A stretch of 64,000 nt of DNA, from the NCBI GenBank assembly GCA_029556545.1, contig JAKQEQ010000042.1, positions 62,001 to 126,000 on the forward strand, read 5' to 3'. The translations under genes were made by a program, and so were the position numbers. The notes below the pieces were generated by a model. That model was not told where the DNA came from and ran no database searches. It worked only from the letters and a program-made list of their open reading frames with translations. Source of the DNA: Candidatus Hydrogenedentota bacterium (GTDB lineage: Bacteria > Hydrogenedentota > Hydrogenedentia > Hydrogenedentales > JAGMZX01). Shown in pieces: positions 53,254-62,400 of this stretch (positions within the stretch are counted from its first letter, which is position 1; every line of letters begins with the position of its first letter).

Positions 53254-54357
53254 ATGAAAACGAGCCGCTATAACGGGGGTTACATCCGCCCAACTCGCCA
53301 CGGCAGCTTCATTGCGGAGGTCAATTACGCATACAAACGCCACAAGAAGACCTGCAAGAACGTGGACGACGCCCGCGCATGGATAGACGGTGTCCAGATC
53401 GAACTCGCCAAGCGCACCCGGCCCCTCGACCCCTGGGACCTTCGAGACGCCCGCATCGCCCGAGACATCCTTCCCGAAGGCGTTACGCTCGCCGACGCCG
53501 CACGCTTCTACCAAGCCCACCACCGCGGAGACCCCGGTCTCACCATAGAGACCGTCATCCAACGCCACCTGGACGAGAAACACAAACGACGTCTCCGCGA
53601 AAAGACCCTCACCATACTCACACAACGCCTACGTCTGTTGCAGACTGCCCTGGGCGCGCGGCCAGTGGCAGCCGTCACACCCGACGAACTGCGCGCTTGG
53701 CTCGACGCCCGTGGCCTCTACGGTCGCACCAGAAACCACTATCGCGCCATGCTCCATGATCTCTTCCGATTCGCGGTGCTCTCCGGCTACCGCGAGACAA
53801 ACCCTGTCGCCGCCATCGCCACTGTCCATATAGATGATACGCAGCCGGGCATACTCACCGTGGACCAGACCAAAGCCCTGCTCCGCGCTGCCGAAACCCG
53901 CGATCCGGACTGTATCCCGTACCTTGCCATTGGTCTTTTCGCCGGCATCCGTCCCGCGGAACTCGACCGCTTGACATGGCGCGAATGTGGGCCAACGGAA
54001 ATACACGTCACCGGTGCTATAGCCAAGACACGACGCCACCGCTATGTTACCATTGCCCCCAATTTGGCCGCGTGGCTCAACCGCTACCGCGGCTTTGACG
54101 AAACCGCCGTACGCCCCGTGAACTTCCGCGCGCGATTCAGGCAACTGCGCGCGGACGCCGACGCCGACCCGTGGCCTCACGATGCGCTCCGTCACAGCTT
54201 CGCCTCCTACCACTTGGCCCACCACCGGGATGCCGCCCTCACCGCCCACGAACTCGGCCACCGCAACCCCGACCTCCTCTATCGCCATTACCGGGCCCTC
54301 GTCACCCCCGCCGCAGCCGCCCGTTATTGGTCCCTTACCCCCGATCCCGAAGGATAA
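53254..54357 (+). CDS. int: tyrosine recombinase (island integrase)
   Basis: 367 residues. A core-binding helical domain (about 78-185) is followed by the catalytic domain with Arg233 (AGIRPAEL), Lys258 (AKTRRHR), the HDALRHS box (309-315), His336 (ELGHRNP) and the nucleophile Tyr346 (YRHYRAL). It catalyses integration and excision at the 59-bp att core. The gene ends 57 bp from the right core and reads toward it. It appears intact, so the island may still be mobile. No excisionase was recognised nearby. Confidence 0.93.
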   Translation: MKTSRYNGGYIRPTRHGSFIAEVNYAYKRHKKTCKNVDDARAWIDGVQIELAKRTRPLDPWDLRDARIARDILPEGVTLADAARFYQAHHRGDPGLTIETVIQRHLDEKHKRRLREKTLTILTQRLRLLQTALGARPVAAVTPDELRAWLDARGLYGRTRNHYRAMLHDLFRFAVLSGYRETNPVAAIATVHIDDTQPGILTVDQTKALLRAAETRDPDCIPYLAIGLFAGIRPAELDRLTWRECGPTEIHVTGAIAKTRRHRYVTIAPNLAAWLNRYRGFDETAVRPVNFRARFRQLRADADADPWPHDALRHSFASYHLAHHRDAALTAHELGHRNPDLLYRHYRALVTPAAAARYWSLTPDPEG

Positions 54358-54392
54358 TTCGTCCAAATTTTGTACAGGCGTCTCGTAAGTCC
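54356..54392 (+). repeat. ATTCGTCCA-related repeat, candidate integrase arm site (right)
   Basis: ATTCGTCCAAATTTTGTACA followed by GG and, after a short insertion, TAAGTCC parallels the block at 3478-3506 near the left core. It begins at the integrase stop codon, 22 bp before the right core. Confidence 0.45.
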
Positions 54393-54413
54393 AATAACCA
54401 CAAGAAAATGGGA

Positions 54414-54472
54414 CGGTCTTGAAAACCGGCGCCTTCGGGCTTGGGGGTTCGAGTCCCCCACCCTCCGCCATC
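54414..54472 (+). repeat. right attachment site (attR), 59-bp direct repeat
   Basis: Identical over 59 bp to 3315-3373. It carries the 3' half of tRNA-Ser from the anticodon stem through CCA, but the upstream acceptor strand and D arm are missing, so it is not a tRNA gene. Confidence 0.93.
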
Positions 54473-54552
54473 CCCGTAAGAAGGGCTTTTCCCCAACGAG
54501 ACGCATCATGTGGTATTCTGGCACTTCGTTCTCGCTGGGAGTGAAATGTCCT

Positions 54553-55326
54553 ATGACCGGATCATTTGTCATTTGTGCTGTTGCGAGTACTGTCTTCGCC
54601 GCGCCGGCGCCCATCCCCCTCTTCAACGGGGAAGACCTGACCGGCTGGTATACCTTCCTGCGGGACCGGGGGCGAGACAATGACCCGAAAAAAGTGTTCA
54701 CGGTAACCGACGGTGTGCTGCGTATCTCGGGCGAGGAGTGGGGATGCATCACCACGGTCGAGGAATACGCGGATTACCACCTTGCCGTCGAATTCCGCTG
54801 GGGCGAGGCGGCCCATGCGCCGCGCGCGGACCGCGCCCGCGACTCCGGCGTGCTGCTGCATTCGGTGGGTGCTGACGGCGCCTACGGCGGCGTGTGGATG
54901 CACGCGATCGAGTGCCAGATTATCGAGGGGGGCACCGGCGACTTCATCGTGGTGGGGGACGGATCGGAGGACTACGCCGTCACTTGCCCGGTCGCACCGG
55001 AGATGCAGGGGCAGTCGCATGTGTACCAGCCGGACGGCGCGCCGGTCACGGTGCATAGCGGCCGCATCAACTGGTGGGGACGCGACGCCGGCTGGCGCGA
55101 CGAGAAGGGCTTCCGCGGCGCTCGCGACGTGGAGAAGCCCGTGGGCGAGTGGAACCTGCTCGAATGCATCGCGCGCGGCGGTGCCATCACGGTGCGGCTC
55201 AACGGGGTCGAGGTAAACCGCGCGGTGGACTGTCGCCCGCGGCAAGGGCGCATCCAGGTGCAGTCCGAAGGCGCGGAAATCTTCTTCCGGCGGATCGAAC
55301 TCACGCCGTTGGACGCGAGTCCGTAA
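54553..55326 (+). CDS. secreted DUF1080 family protein (3-keto-disaccharide hydrolase-like)
   Basis: From ATG 54553 the product has 257 residues with a signal peptide (about 1-17) and the family opening IPLFNGEDLTGWY. A concanavalin-like beta fold follows with DSGVLLHS, WMHAIECQIIEGG and a closing IQVQSEGAEIFFRRIEL. DUF1080 proteins act on or bind sugars and are abundant in Planctomycetota, Verrucomicrobiota and relatives. The frame extends upstream through attR to 54370, but that extension arose by chance; ATG 54508 is a possible longer start. It is the first chromosomal gene to the right of the island. Confidence 0.85.
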   Translation: MTGSFVICAVASTVFAAPAPIPLFNGEDLTGWYTFLRDRGRDNDPKKVFTVTDGVLRISGEEWGCITTVEEYADYHLAVEFRWGEAAHAPRADRARDSGVLLHSVGADGAYGGVWMHAIECQIIEGGTGDFIVVGDGSEDYAVTCPVAPEMQGQSHVYQPDGAPVTVHSGRINWWGRDAGWRDEKGFRGARDVEKPVGEWNLLECIARGGAITVRLNGVEVNRAVDCRPRQGRIQVQSEGAEIFFRRIELTPLDASP

Positions 55327-55411
55327 CCTTTCGGACGCCTCTTGTGACATAGATTCACCTCCGTCGGCATCGTGGCAGCGCGAGGCCGCCGGGCCAATCC
55401 GCGCGGCACCT

Positions 55412-56227
55412 TCAGTCTGGGTTGCGCGCCGCGGCTTGCCGCGCGTACGCGGATTCGAGAATGGGCACGAGTTCCTCCCGTTGAAGCGCCCGGGCATAGG
55501 CCAGCGGTGTTCTCCCTTGCTCGTCCGTGACCGTTTGTGTTGCGCCTTTCGCGACAAGCGTGCGCACCGCTTCCACATCGTCTTGCCGTATTGCCCCGAA
55601 GAGTCGATGCCCTGCAATCGTTCGCTTTCGTTCGCGATGGAAGACGACGTCCCAAGGGAGGAATCCGGCTACGGCCAAGGCGTTTCTGAGCATCGGATCG
55701 CCAGCCTGCGCAACCGCATACTCCAGGAGGTCGCCATACTTCCTGATGTCGGCGCGAAGGACGCGTACGAGCGTTTCGAGCAGCGAGGTATTTCTCGTCT
55801 GGCGCGCGACATCAACGCACGTAGTCAGCCAGCTATTGTAGACTTCGGGGTCGCATGGGACGCGGGCGACGAGATAGAAGAACACCAGGTCCAGGAACCA
55901 AACGTGTTGTCTGGCATAGGGAAGCCAAGCCGAGAATATGGGTCCCCAATCCAGCGTAATTCCGCGCAAGATAGACGTAATTCGCAGTGCGCAACACCAC
56001 AGGGGCAGCGGGGGAACGGGCGGTTCGTAGAGACCTTCTATTTCACGGACGCGCCACTGGTCATAGGACGTGAGTTCGGATAAATCGACCGTTTCGAGGG
56101 CTGATTGAAGATCGTTGATAAGCGCGATAGCCGAACGGTACTCCGTGAGGTAACAACCGCAGAACCTCGTCACACACCACCTCTTCCGCTCGGTTTCCGC
56201 GAGTAATTGAAGGAAGCTGTTGCTCAT
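55412..56227 (-). CDS. protein with C-terminal ankyrin-like repeats
   Basis: From ATG 56227 (GAGGA site) the product has 271 residues. Most is helical and unassigned. The last about 60 residues contain an ankyrin repeat (RQDDVEAVRTLVAKGA, then TDEQGRTPLAYARAL), suggesting a protein-binding end. It is convergent with the DUF1080 gene and 144 bp after the VIT-vWA stop. Function unknown. Confidence 0.65.
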   Translation of the reverse strand: MSNSFLQLLAETERKRWCVTRFCGCYLTEYRSAIALINDLQSALETVDLSELTSYDQWRVREIEGLYEPPVPPLPLWCCALRITSILRGITLDWGPIFSAWLPYARQHVWFLDLVFFYLVARVPCDPEVYNSWLTTCVDVARQTRNTSLLETLVRVLRADIRKYGDLLEYAVAQAGDPMLRNALAVAGFLPWDVVFHRERKRTIAGHRLFGAIRQDDVEAVRTLVAKGATQTVTDEQGRTPLAYARALQREELVPILESAYARQAAARNPD

Positions 56228-56371
56228 GGCATTCGTCCTCACTGAACAGGTTGGCGGCGATCCGCCACACCAGGCGATTCTCAGACGCGACCGGTACACA
56301 CCCGATCGCGTCGTGTAATAGGATCGACGGAGCGGATACACGTCCCGCGCAGCACAGGGTATGCGCTTGAA

Positions 56372-58753
56372 CTACGGGGCCAACGACCGCAATGCGTGCC
56401 AGACCGCATGCGCGAAGGCGGCGTTTTCACGGACGCGGGAGGCAAGTTGCAGCCAGTCCGCGGCGTGGGCGGCCGCCGCTTCGGGTTGACGCAGGACGGC
56501 CTCAAGAATCCTCGTTTCGTTTTCGCCCAGTTCCTTCGTGTCCACTTGACACAGGAATTCGAGCAGCCGCCGCACGTGTGCCGCAAACGGTCCTTGCTGT
56601 TCGCTGCTGCCGTTGGCGACGAACGCCAGCAGCAGCGCCACGGACGCGGCCACGCGCGCCGCGATCGTGTCGCCCGGCAAGCCGCCGTCCGCTTCGAGCA
56701 TGGCCGCGTGCGCGACCAGGCCGATCATGCGGTCCGGCGAATCCTGGCGACGCACCGGCACGCTCACATCGGAAAACATCACGTCGCTCTGACGGACGAC
56801 CATGTCCTGTTTGAGGCGAAGACCGCGCCCGCGCGGCGAACGAACGAACTGGGGAATGGGAAAGTCGGCGACATCCTCTCGCGAGCATTCACATAGGTCC
56901 ACCCATGACGATCCCAAATCGGAGAAGTAGGACTCGAACTGCACGCCTTCCGGCATGCCCACTGGTACGACGCGCGTCTCGGGCGTTTCGCCGGCGGCGT
57001 CGCCCGCGCGCGCGACGACGGCGACGAGCGCCATGGCGCGGCTGCTCAGTTCGTATTCGCGGCTGAGTCGTTCGAGCGTCGCGCTGTCTTCCTCGGAAAT
57101 CACGGCCAGCGCGCTTTCCGCGTCGGTAATCAACCGCGCGCCCTGCAATTGCCGCAGGGTCTCGCCCATGCCGTTGCCGCTCGGCTCAATGGAAACCCGA
57201 TGTGTCCTGGCCTCGCCCGCGTGGTCCCACGCGAGGATCAGCGCGCCCGGCGCGTCCGCCCGGCAGGACCCGAACAGCAGCAGCGGCCCGCCCTGGAAGA
57301 CGACGTCGGCGGGCTGCGGCGCGATCGCGGCATCCTCCATGCCCTCGAACGTGCAGCGCAGGCGTCTCGCGACCGGCTCGGTGACCGCGGAGAACAGGCG
57401 CAGCGTTTCCAAGTCCACGCGTTCGCGCGGGGTGGCGAACCGGCTCACGCCGGAGGTCTGCCGCGCGAGCAGTGCGAGGAACCGGTCCTGACTCGCGCTG
57501 CCAATCCCGAGACAGTGTAGCCGCGCGTTGCACTGCTTCACCCGCGCCACAATGTCCTCGGTTCCGAAGACCTGGCCGTCTGTAACGAGAAACAGGTCGC
57601 CGCCCTCCTTGCCGAGCAGCCGCAGCGCGGCTTCGAGCCCCCGGACCAGTTCGGTGCCGCCGCGCGCGTCCACCGTTTCCAGGAAACGCGCCGCGGCGTC
57701 GCGATGGCCCGAAGTCCCAGTGACCAGCGATGGCGAGAACCGCTCGGTCTCCGAGTCAAACGCGACGATGCCGAAAGTGTCCGTCTCCGCCAGCGCGCCG
57801 AGACAGGCCCTCACGGCGTTGCGCGCCTGCCGCATGGGTTCGCCCCCCATGGACCCGGATCGGTCCAGCACGAAGACCACGCGCCGCGCCGCCTCGACGG
57901 GCGCGCCGAAGACGGTGGACGGAACCAGCACGGCAAAGCGGCCGGAATCGCGCAGGTCCTTGCCCGCAAAGGAGATGATGCTGGGCGTTTCACGCCGGGC
58001 TTCGATCACCAGATCGCGATTGGGCAGGTCGCCTTCCGTCGCAAGGCGCACGCGCGCGCCCTCGGCGCGGTTCAGGCAGCGGATAGCGTGCGAGGGCGAA
58101 CTCACTTCGACCGGCGCGCCTCCCAGCCGCACGTCCAAGTCGAAACCCACGCGGTGCAGCGAGGAGGCGTCCTGTTTCCATTCCGGCAGGACCACGTCGT
58201 CAAACAAGGCCGCCGGCAGTTCGAGTTCCCCGGTGGCATCGTCGCTTGCGACGGCGCGCGCCTGGGCGTGGTAGGCGGGCGCAAGCGTGAAGGGGAACCG
58301 GAACCGCAGGCCGTCGTCGCGCGCCTCGACGCCCGCCAGCAGTTCGATCAACACCTGCACGTCTTCGCCCGGCTTCAGGTTGCCCACCGTGAGGTTCACG
58401 ACGCCGTCGCGGTACGTGCGCGCCAGCGTCGCGAGATGCCCCGCCTCGAGGCCGGCCTCATAGGCCCGCTGCGCGTCCGCAACGGATTGCAGTTCCGAAT
58501 GCACGTCAAACCCGGCGCCCACCACGCGAAACCGCTTCAGCGTGGCGTCGCGCGGGAGCATGAACGCATACACCACCTCGATCGGATGGTCCTCGCCCGA
58601 GCGGAAGCCGTGCCGCACGACCAGATGCGCCCCCACGGGCAGCGCCGTGCCGCTCAGCCACAACTCCTGCATCGCGAGCCGCGCCTCTCGTCCATCCTCC
58701 GCGCCGCATACCGTGAACGCGGTGTTCTCAAGTGTTGTTGTCTGTGTTCTCAT
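56372..58753 (-). CDS. VIT and von Willebrand factor A domain protein
   Basis: From ATG 58753 (AGGG site) the product has 793 residues. A VIT domain occupies about residues 10-140 and a vWA domain about 290-460 with a complete MIDAS start DRSGSMGGE (297-305). The C-terminal 330 residues are helical and beta mixed, as in inter-alpha-trypsin-inhibitor-like proteins. No signal peptide is evident, so it is probably cytoplasmic. vWA MIDAS sites bind metal and protein ligands. The start lies inside the MerR gene (26-bp overlap), so both are made from one mRNA. Confidence 0.88.
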   Translation of the reverse strand: MRTQTTTLENTAFTVCGAEDGREARLAMQELWLSGTALPVGAHLVVRHGFRSGEDHPIEVVYAFMLPRDATLKRFRVVGAGFDVHSELQSVADAQRAYEAGLEAGHLATLARTYRDGVVNLTVGNLKPGEDVQVLIELLAGVEARDDGLRFRFPFTLAPAYHAQARAVASDDATGELELPAALFDDVVLPEWKQDASSLHRVGFDLDVRLGGAPVEVSSPSHAIRCLNRAEGARVRLATEGDLPNRDLVIEARRETPSIISFAGKDLRDSGRFAVLVPSTVFGAPVEAARRVVFVLDRSGSMGGEPMRQARNAVRACLGALAETDTFGIVAFDSETERFSPSLVTGTSGHRDAAARFLETVDARGGTELVRGLEAALRLLGKEGGDLFLVTDGQVFGTEDIVARVKQCNARLHCLGIGSASQDRFLALLARQTSGVSRFATPRERVDLETLRLFSAVTEPVARRLRCTFEGMEDAAIAPQPADVVFQGGPLLLFGSCRADAPGALILAWDHAGEARTHRVSIEPSGNGMGETLRQLQGARLITDAESALAVISEEDSATLERLSREYELSSRAMALVAVVARAGDAAGETPETRVVPVGMPEGVQFESYFSDLGSSWVDLCECSREDVADFPIPQFVRSPRGRGLRLKQDMVVRQSDVMFSDVSVPVRRQDSPDRMIGLVAHAAMLEADGGLPGDTIAARVAASVALLLAFVANGSSEQQGPFAAHVRRLLEFLCQVDTKELGENETRILEAVLRQPEAAAAHAADWLQLASRVRENAAFAHAVWHALRSLAP

Positions 58754-59156
58754 GCCCTGTGTCCCTTTCCTGTTCCTCGTCCAGGTGTTCCGCAAACACG
58801 GCAATACCGCGCAGGACGCGCTTCAGGCGCCAGCCGTCCAGGTCGCCCCGGACTATGACCTCCACGTCCGGCGTCACCGCGTAACGCCACCAAGGCACAG
58901 GCTGCGGCGGCTGCTTCGCCTTGCCGTCCTCCGCCAGCCGCAACCGGATTTCCGCCAGCGTCGCGCCTTGCGCCTGCCACGCCTGGATGCGCCGAATGCG
59001 CTCCAAATGTGCCAACGTGTACGCCGCGCCCCGTCCCGCCCGCACCGGGCCCGGCAGGACCCCTTTCGCAATGTACAGGCGCACCGTCCGCGGCGAGACC
59101 CCGGCTGCGGCGGCGAGGGCTCCGAGCTTCATTTCCTTGGTCAGCGTTGTGTCCAT
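58728..59156 (-). CDS. MerR-family transcriptional regulator
   Basis: From ATG 59156 (GGAAGG site) the product has 142 residues. The N-terminal HTH and wing are clear (KLGALAAAAGVSPRTVRLYI, then VLPGPVRAGRGAAYT), followed by a short helix (LAEIRLRLAED). The C-terminal part is short and has no metal-binding cysteines, so the signal is unknown. It is transcribed from a near-perfect promoter at 59188-59216 and overlaps the VIT-vWA gene, which it likely controls together with itself. Confidence 0.88.
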   Translation of the reverse strand: MDTTLTKEMKLGALAAAAGVSPRTVRLYIAKGVLPGPVRAGRGAAYTLAHLERIRRIQAWQAQGATLAEIRLRLAEDGKAKQPPQPVPWWRYAVTPDVEVIVRGDLDGWRLKRVLRGIAVFAEHLDEEQERDTGHENTDNNT

Positions 59157-59187
59157 GATGCCTTCCGCTTTCCTGTCGTCCACGCCT

Positions 59188-59216
59188 ATTATATCGCCAT
59201 AATTCGACAGTGTCAA
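59188..59216 (-). promoter_or_regulatory. consensus sigma-70 promoter of the MerR/VIT-vWA operon
   Basis: On the - strand TTGACA (59216-59211) and TATAAT (59193-59188) are both perfect and separated by 17 bp. The predicted start is about 25 bp before the MerR ATG. A spacing of 17 bp is shorter than the 19-20 bp of classic MerR-activated promoters, so it should be active without DNA distortion and may be repressed by MerR. Confidence 0.8.
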
Positions 59217-59332
59217 GTTAAAAAAGGCGACTGCCAGCCGTTGGAGGAGGCGGGAGCGGTCCCTGCCCATTTCTTGGCCCTGGATTCCCCGCTTCGCCCC
59301 GGGGAGGCCGGGCAAAGTCCGGCGGTAAGTGA

Positions 59333-59361
59333 TTGACAACGGGGCGCGGGAGTGCTACCTT
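59333..59361 (+). promoter_or_regulatory. candidate sigma-70 promoter of the large secreted protein gene
   Basis: TTGACA (59333-59338) and TACCTT (59356-59361) are 17 bp apart, about 90 bp before the ATG at 59455. Confidence 0.55.
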
Positions 59362-59454
59362 ATGCTTGGGTAAAGAAGGCGGGAGCGTGCCGCACGTGGC
59401 GCGTATGTGGGCGCGCTTCCTGTTCAGGCTACCTAGTGCTTGGGAGATCATGTC

Positions 59455-62400
59455 ATGCACACCCGGCAATTATTCCTACTAGCGGCTCTCACTGTACTCG
59501 CTGCGACATCCGCCCACGGCATAGTTTGGAACTGGGACACAGCGGGAAATTTCCAGGGGTGGGGCTCGTGGAACTGTGTTACCGGCGCGTCGGTGTCCGG
59601 GGGTTCATTGAACGGAACCATTAATTGCGGCGACCCGCACGTGTATTCGCCCGACAACTTAGGGCTTGCGGGGTCGAATCACAATTGGCTGAAAGTGTAC
59701 ATCACCTATTCGCCGGGGCCGGGCACGGCTACTCCGTTTCAATTGTTCTACAACAGCGGGAACGGCATCCGCGAAGCGGATTCCTTCCGTTTTACGGTCC
59801 ACCCGGGCACGGAGTTATACCAAGTGCATATTCCGCGAGCGATTGCGGAACAGGGCAAGACGAACATGTGGACGGGAAGGACCATCAGCCGAGTGCGTTT
59901 CGACCTGGGCAGCCACGCGTCCGGCACCTTCAACATCCACTGGCTGGCCATCGAGAACTACCCGCACCCGGACTGGGATTTCAACATCACGCCCGCCGGC
60001 GTCGCTCACCCCTCCGGTTGGTACGTGGCCAATCAACTAGCGAACTGGCAGGTGACCAATGATCGCAAGCTCCAATTCACCGTGACGGGCGGGGACCCGC
60101 ACTTCGCGGTCGCCCCGCTGGCGTTCGACCCGGCTAGTTACCGCTATGTCTATATGCGCCACGAGGTGGCCGGATTTTCATCCAATCTCCCGCAAACGGC
60201 TCAGATATTCGGCTTCCCAGGCACGGGCGGAACGGGTTTTGTCTGGAAGAATTGGGGCTACTACCCAAACGTAGGTTACGAAACCGTCGTTGTGGACATG
60301 CACACCGGCACGTCAAACGCAAGCTGGAACGGCGCGTACGGCAGCATCTCCACCTTCCGTGTGGACCCCGCGACCAGCGCCGACACTTCCGGAACACACC
60401 GGTATGACCGAATCGGCATATACCCGGCCAGTTCCATTGACAGCGGCACGCGCCTATGGAACAGCATGTCCGGACCCGGCGCCTGGATCGCGCCGAAACA
60501 CGGCAGTTACGCCGGAAGCACCGTGAGTATTTCGGGTGGCGTGGCCACGCTGAGCCGGACGGGGTCCAACCCGTTCGGCGTCATGAACATCGACTTCGCG
60601 GTACAGTCCGGGAACCGGTATCTCTACCTCGACGTCGAGCCGGTCACCAGTACGCCGCGCGATAACGTCGCCATGACCGTGCAGTGGCGCGTAGACGGTG
60701 CGGACTTCGCCGCGCAAAACCGCCAGCGTCGCTACACAAACCTGCGGGGCGGCCAGGGCATGAACCGCCACGTCTTCGACTTGGGCGCGACACAGGCATC
60801 TCCCTACAACGGCGCCTGGAGCGGCATTCCCCACGGCTTGCTCCTGCATTTCGACCACGCCGCCGATCTAACGTCCGTGCGCATCGCGAACGTGGGCCTG
60901 GTCAGTTCGGTGCGCACCATAACGGCGACGGCGGGCGCGAACGGATCGATCTGGCCGTCCGGGAGCGTCCTGGTGGTCAATGGCTCGAATGCCACGTTCT
61001 CCATCACGCCCAGCGCGGGCTACCGGGTCTTTGATGTCCTCGTGAATTCGAGCCGCTTGGCGGATCCAGTCACCTCGTACACGTTTACGAACGTCACCGC
61101 CAACCAAGCAATCCATGCGAACTTCGCGCGCCCGAATTGGCAGTTTGACACGCCGGGCTATCGCGAGGGATGGACGCCGAACGCGCATATCGGAACGTGG
61201 AACGTTGCCGCGGGCATCCTGCAATATGCGACCAATTTCCCTGTGCCGGGACCTCCGAACCCGGACCCGTACTGGCCCTCGCAGGCACTGTCGCTTCCGC
61301 GCGACCAGTTTTCCTGGCTTAAGGTCCGCGCGCGTAACGCGACCAACGCCACCCGGGGGCAGATGTTCTTCGCCACGGACCTCGGCGGCTTCTCCGAGCC
61401 GCGCTCCGTAAGTTACGACGTTATCCCAAACGACACCACCTACCGGGACTATTGGGTAAGCTTGGACGCGAACGCCAACTGGTTGGCCGCTACGACGATC
61501 ACCCAATTGCGGAACGATTTGCCGAGCAATCCCACCGTGAACGGAACGATCTATCTGGACCAGATTCTGCTCTCGCCCACGCCGCCGCCCAGCGCGACGC
61601 TGAGTTCCGGCGCGCCGAATCCGACCAACGCCGCCATCCCCGTCGCCGTGACACTAAATCTGTCCAGCAGCGATTTCACAGAAGCGGATATTGCGGCGAC
61701 AAACGCCACCGTGGTCGGGTTCTCGGGGAGCGGGACAAGCTACTCCTTTACGCTCAATCCCACGGCGCAAGGCGCGGTTTCGTGTTACGCTAGCGCGTAT
61801 ACGTTCACCGATGCCGCCGGGAATCTCAATCCGCAGGCGTCCAACACCATTTCACGAACCTATGACACCGTGCCCCCGAATGCGCCGAGCGTAACCAGCG
61901 TATTGGCCTTCACGAACGACACCACGCCCACGTGGAACTGGTCGACGGGCGGCGGCGGCAACGGCCAATACCGCTACGGTTGGACGGAGGGCGTCTGGAT
62001 CGCGGAAAACGTGGCCGTTACCCAATACACTCCACCCGCGCCGTTGGCGGACGGACCACACACACTTTACGTGCAGGAACGGGATGCGGCGGGTAACTGG
62101 AGCATGCCCGGCAGTTTCACGGTCACGGTCGACGGAACCCCGCCGACGGCCCCGGACCCGGGAACGGACGTCGAGGTGTATCTGAACGCGAACGGGACCG
62201 CGACGCTTACACCTGCTCATATCGCGGCGATGGGCGCCGGCGCCGCGGATGCCAACGGCATTGACTGGGCGGCGACCCACGCGACCGCCGGACCTGTTAT
62301 CGACTTCGACTGCACCGACTTGAATCAAGCCATTGCCGTGACGTTCACCGTGACGGACACCGCAGGCAATCCGGCCGCGAATACCACGACGGCTAATGCT

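Larger units (their letters stand above)
3315..54472. mobile_element. 51.1 kb genomic island inserted at tRNA-Ser
   Basis: A 59-bp sequence covering the anticodon stem to the end of tRNA-Ser (3315-3373) is repeated without mismatch at 54414-54472, where the 5' half of the tRNA is absent. A tyrosine-recombinase gene ends 57 bp before the right copy and points at it. This is the standard layout of a tRNA-integrated element. Excision between the copies would remove 51,099 bp and join the tRNA to the DUF1080 gene. Cargo is a type I restriction system with AAA+/subtilase genes, kinase/TPR signalling genes and an ESCRT-like operon. No phage structural or conjugation genes are visible, so it is an integrative island of unknown transfer mode. 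Confidence 0.88.

Noticed and set aside
54414-54472. A second tRNA-Ser gene
   Set aside because: Only the 3' half is present; acceptor 5' strand and D arm are missing. It is the right att copy.
3315-54472. Island being a prophage or conjugative element
   Set aside because: No capsid, terminase, portal, tail, relaxase or type IV secretion genes were seen.
54370-54552. Upstream extension of the DUF1080 protein across attR
   Set aside because: The signal peptide begins at 54553; the upstream frame translates the tRNA fragment and was open by chance.
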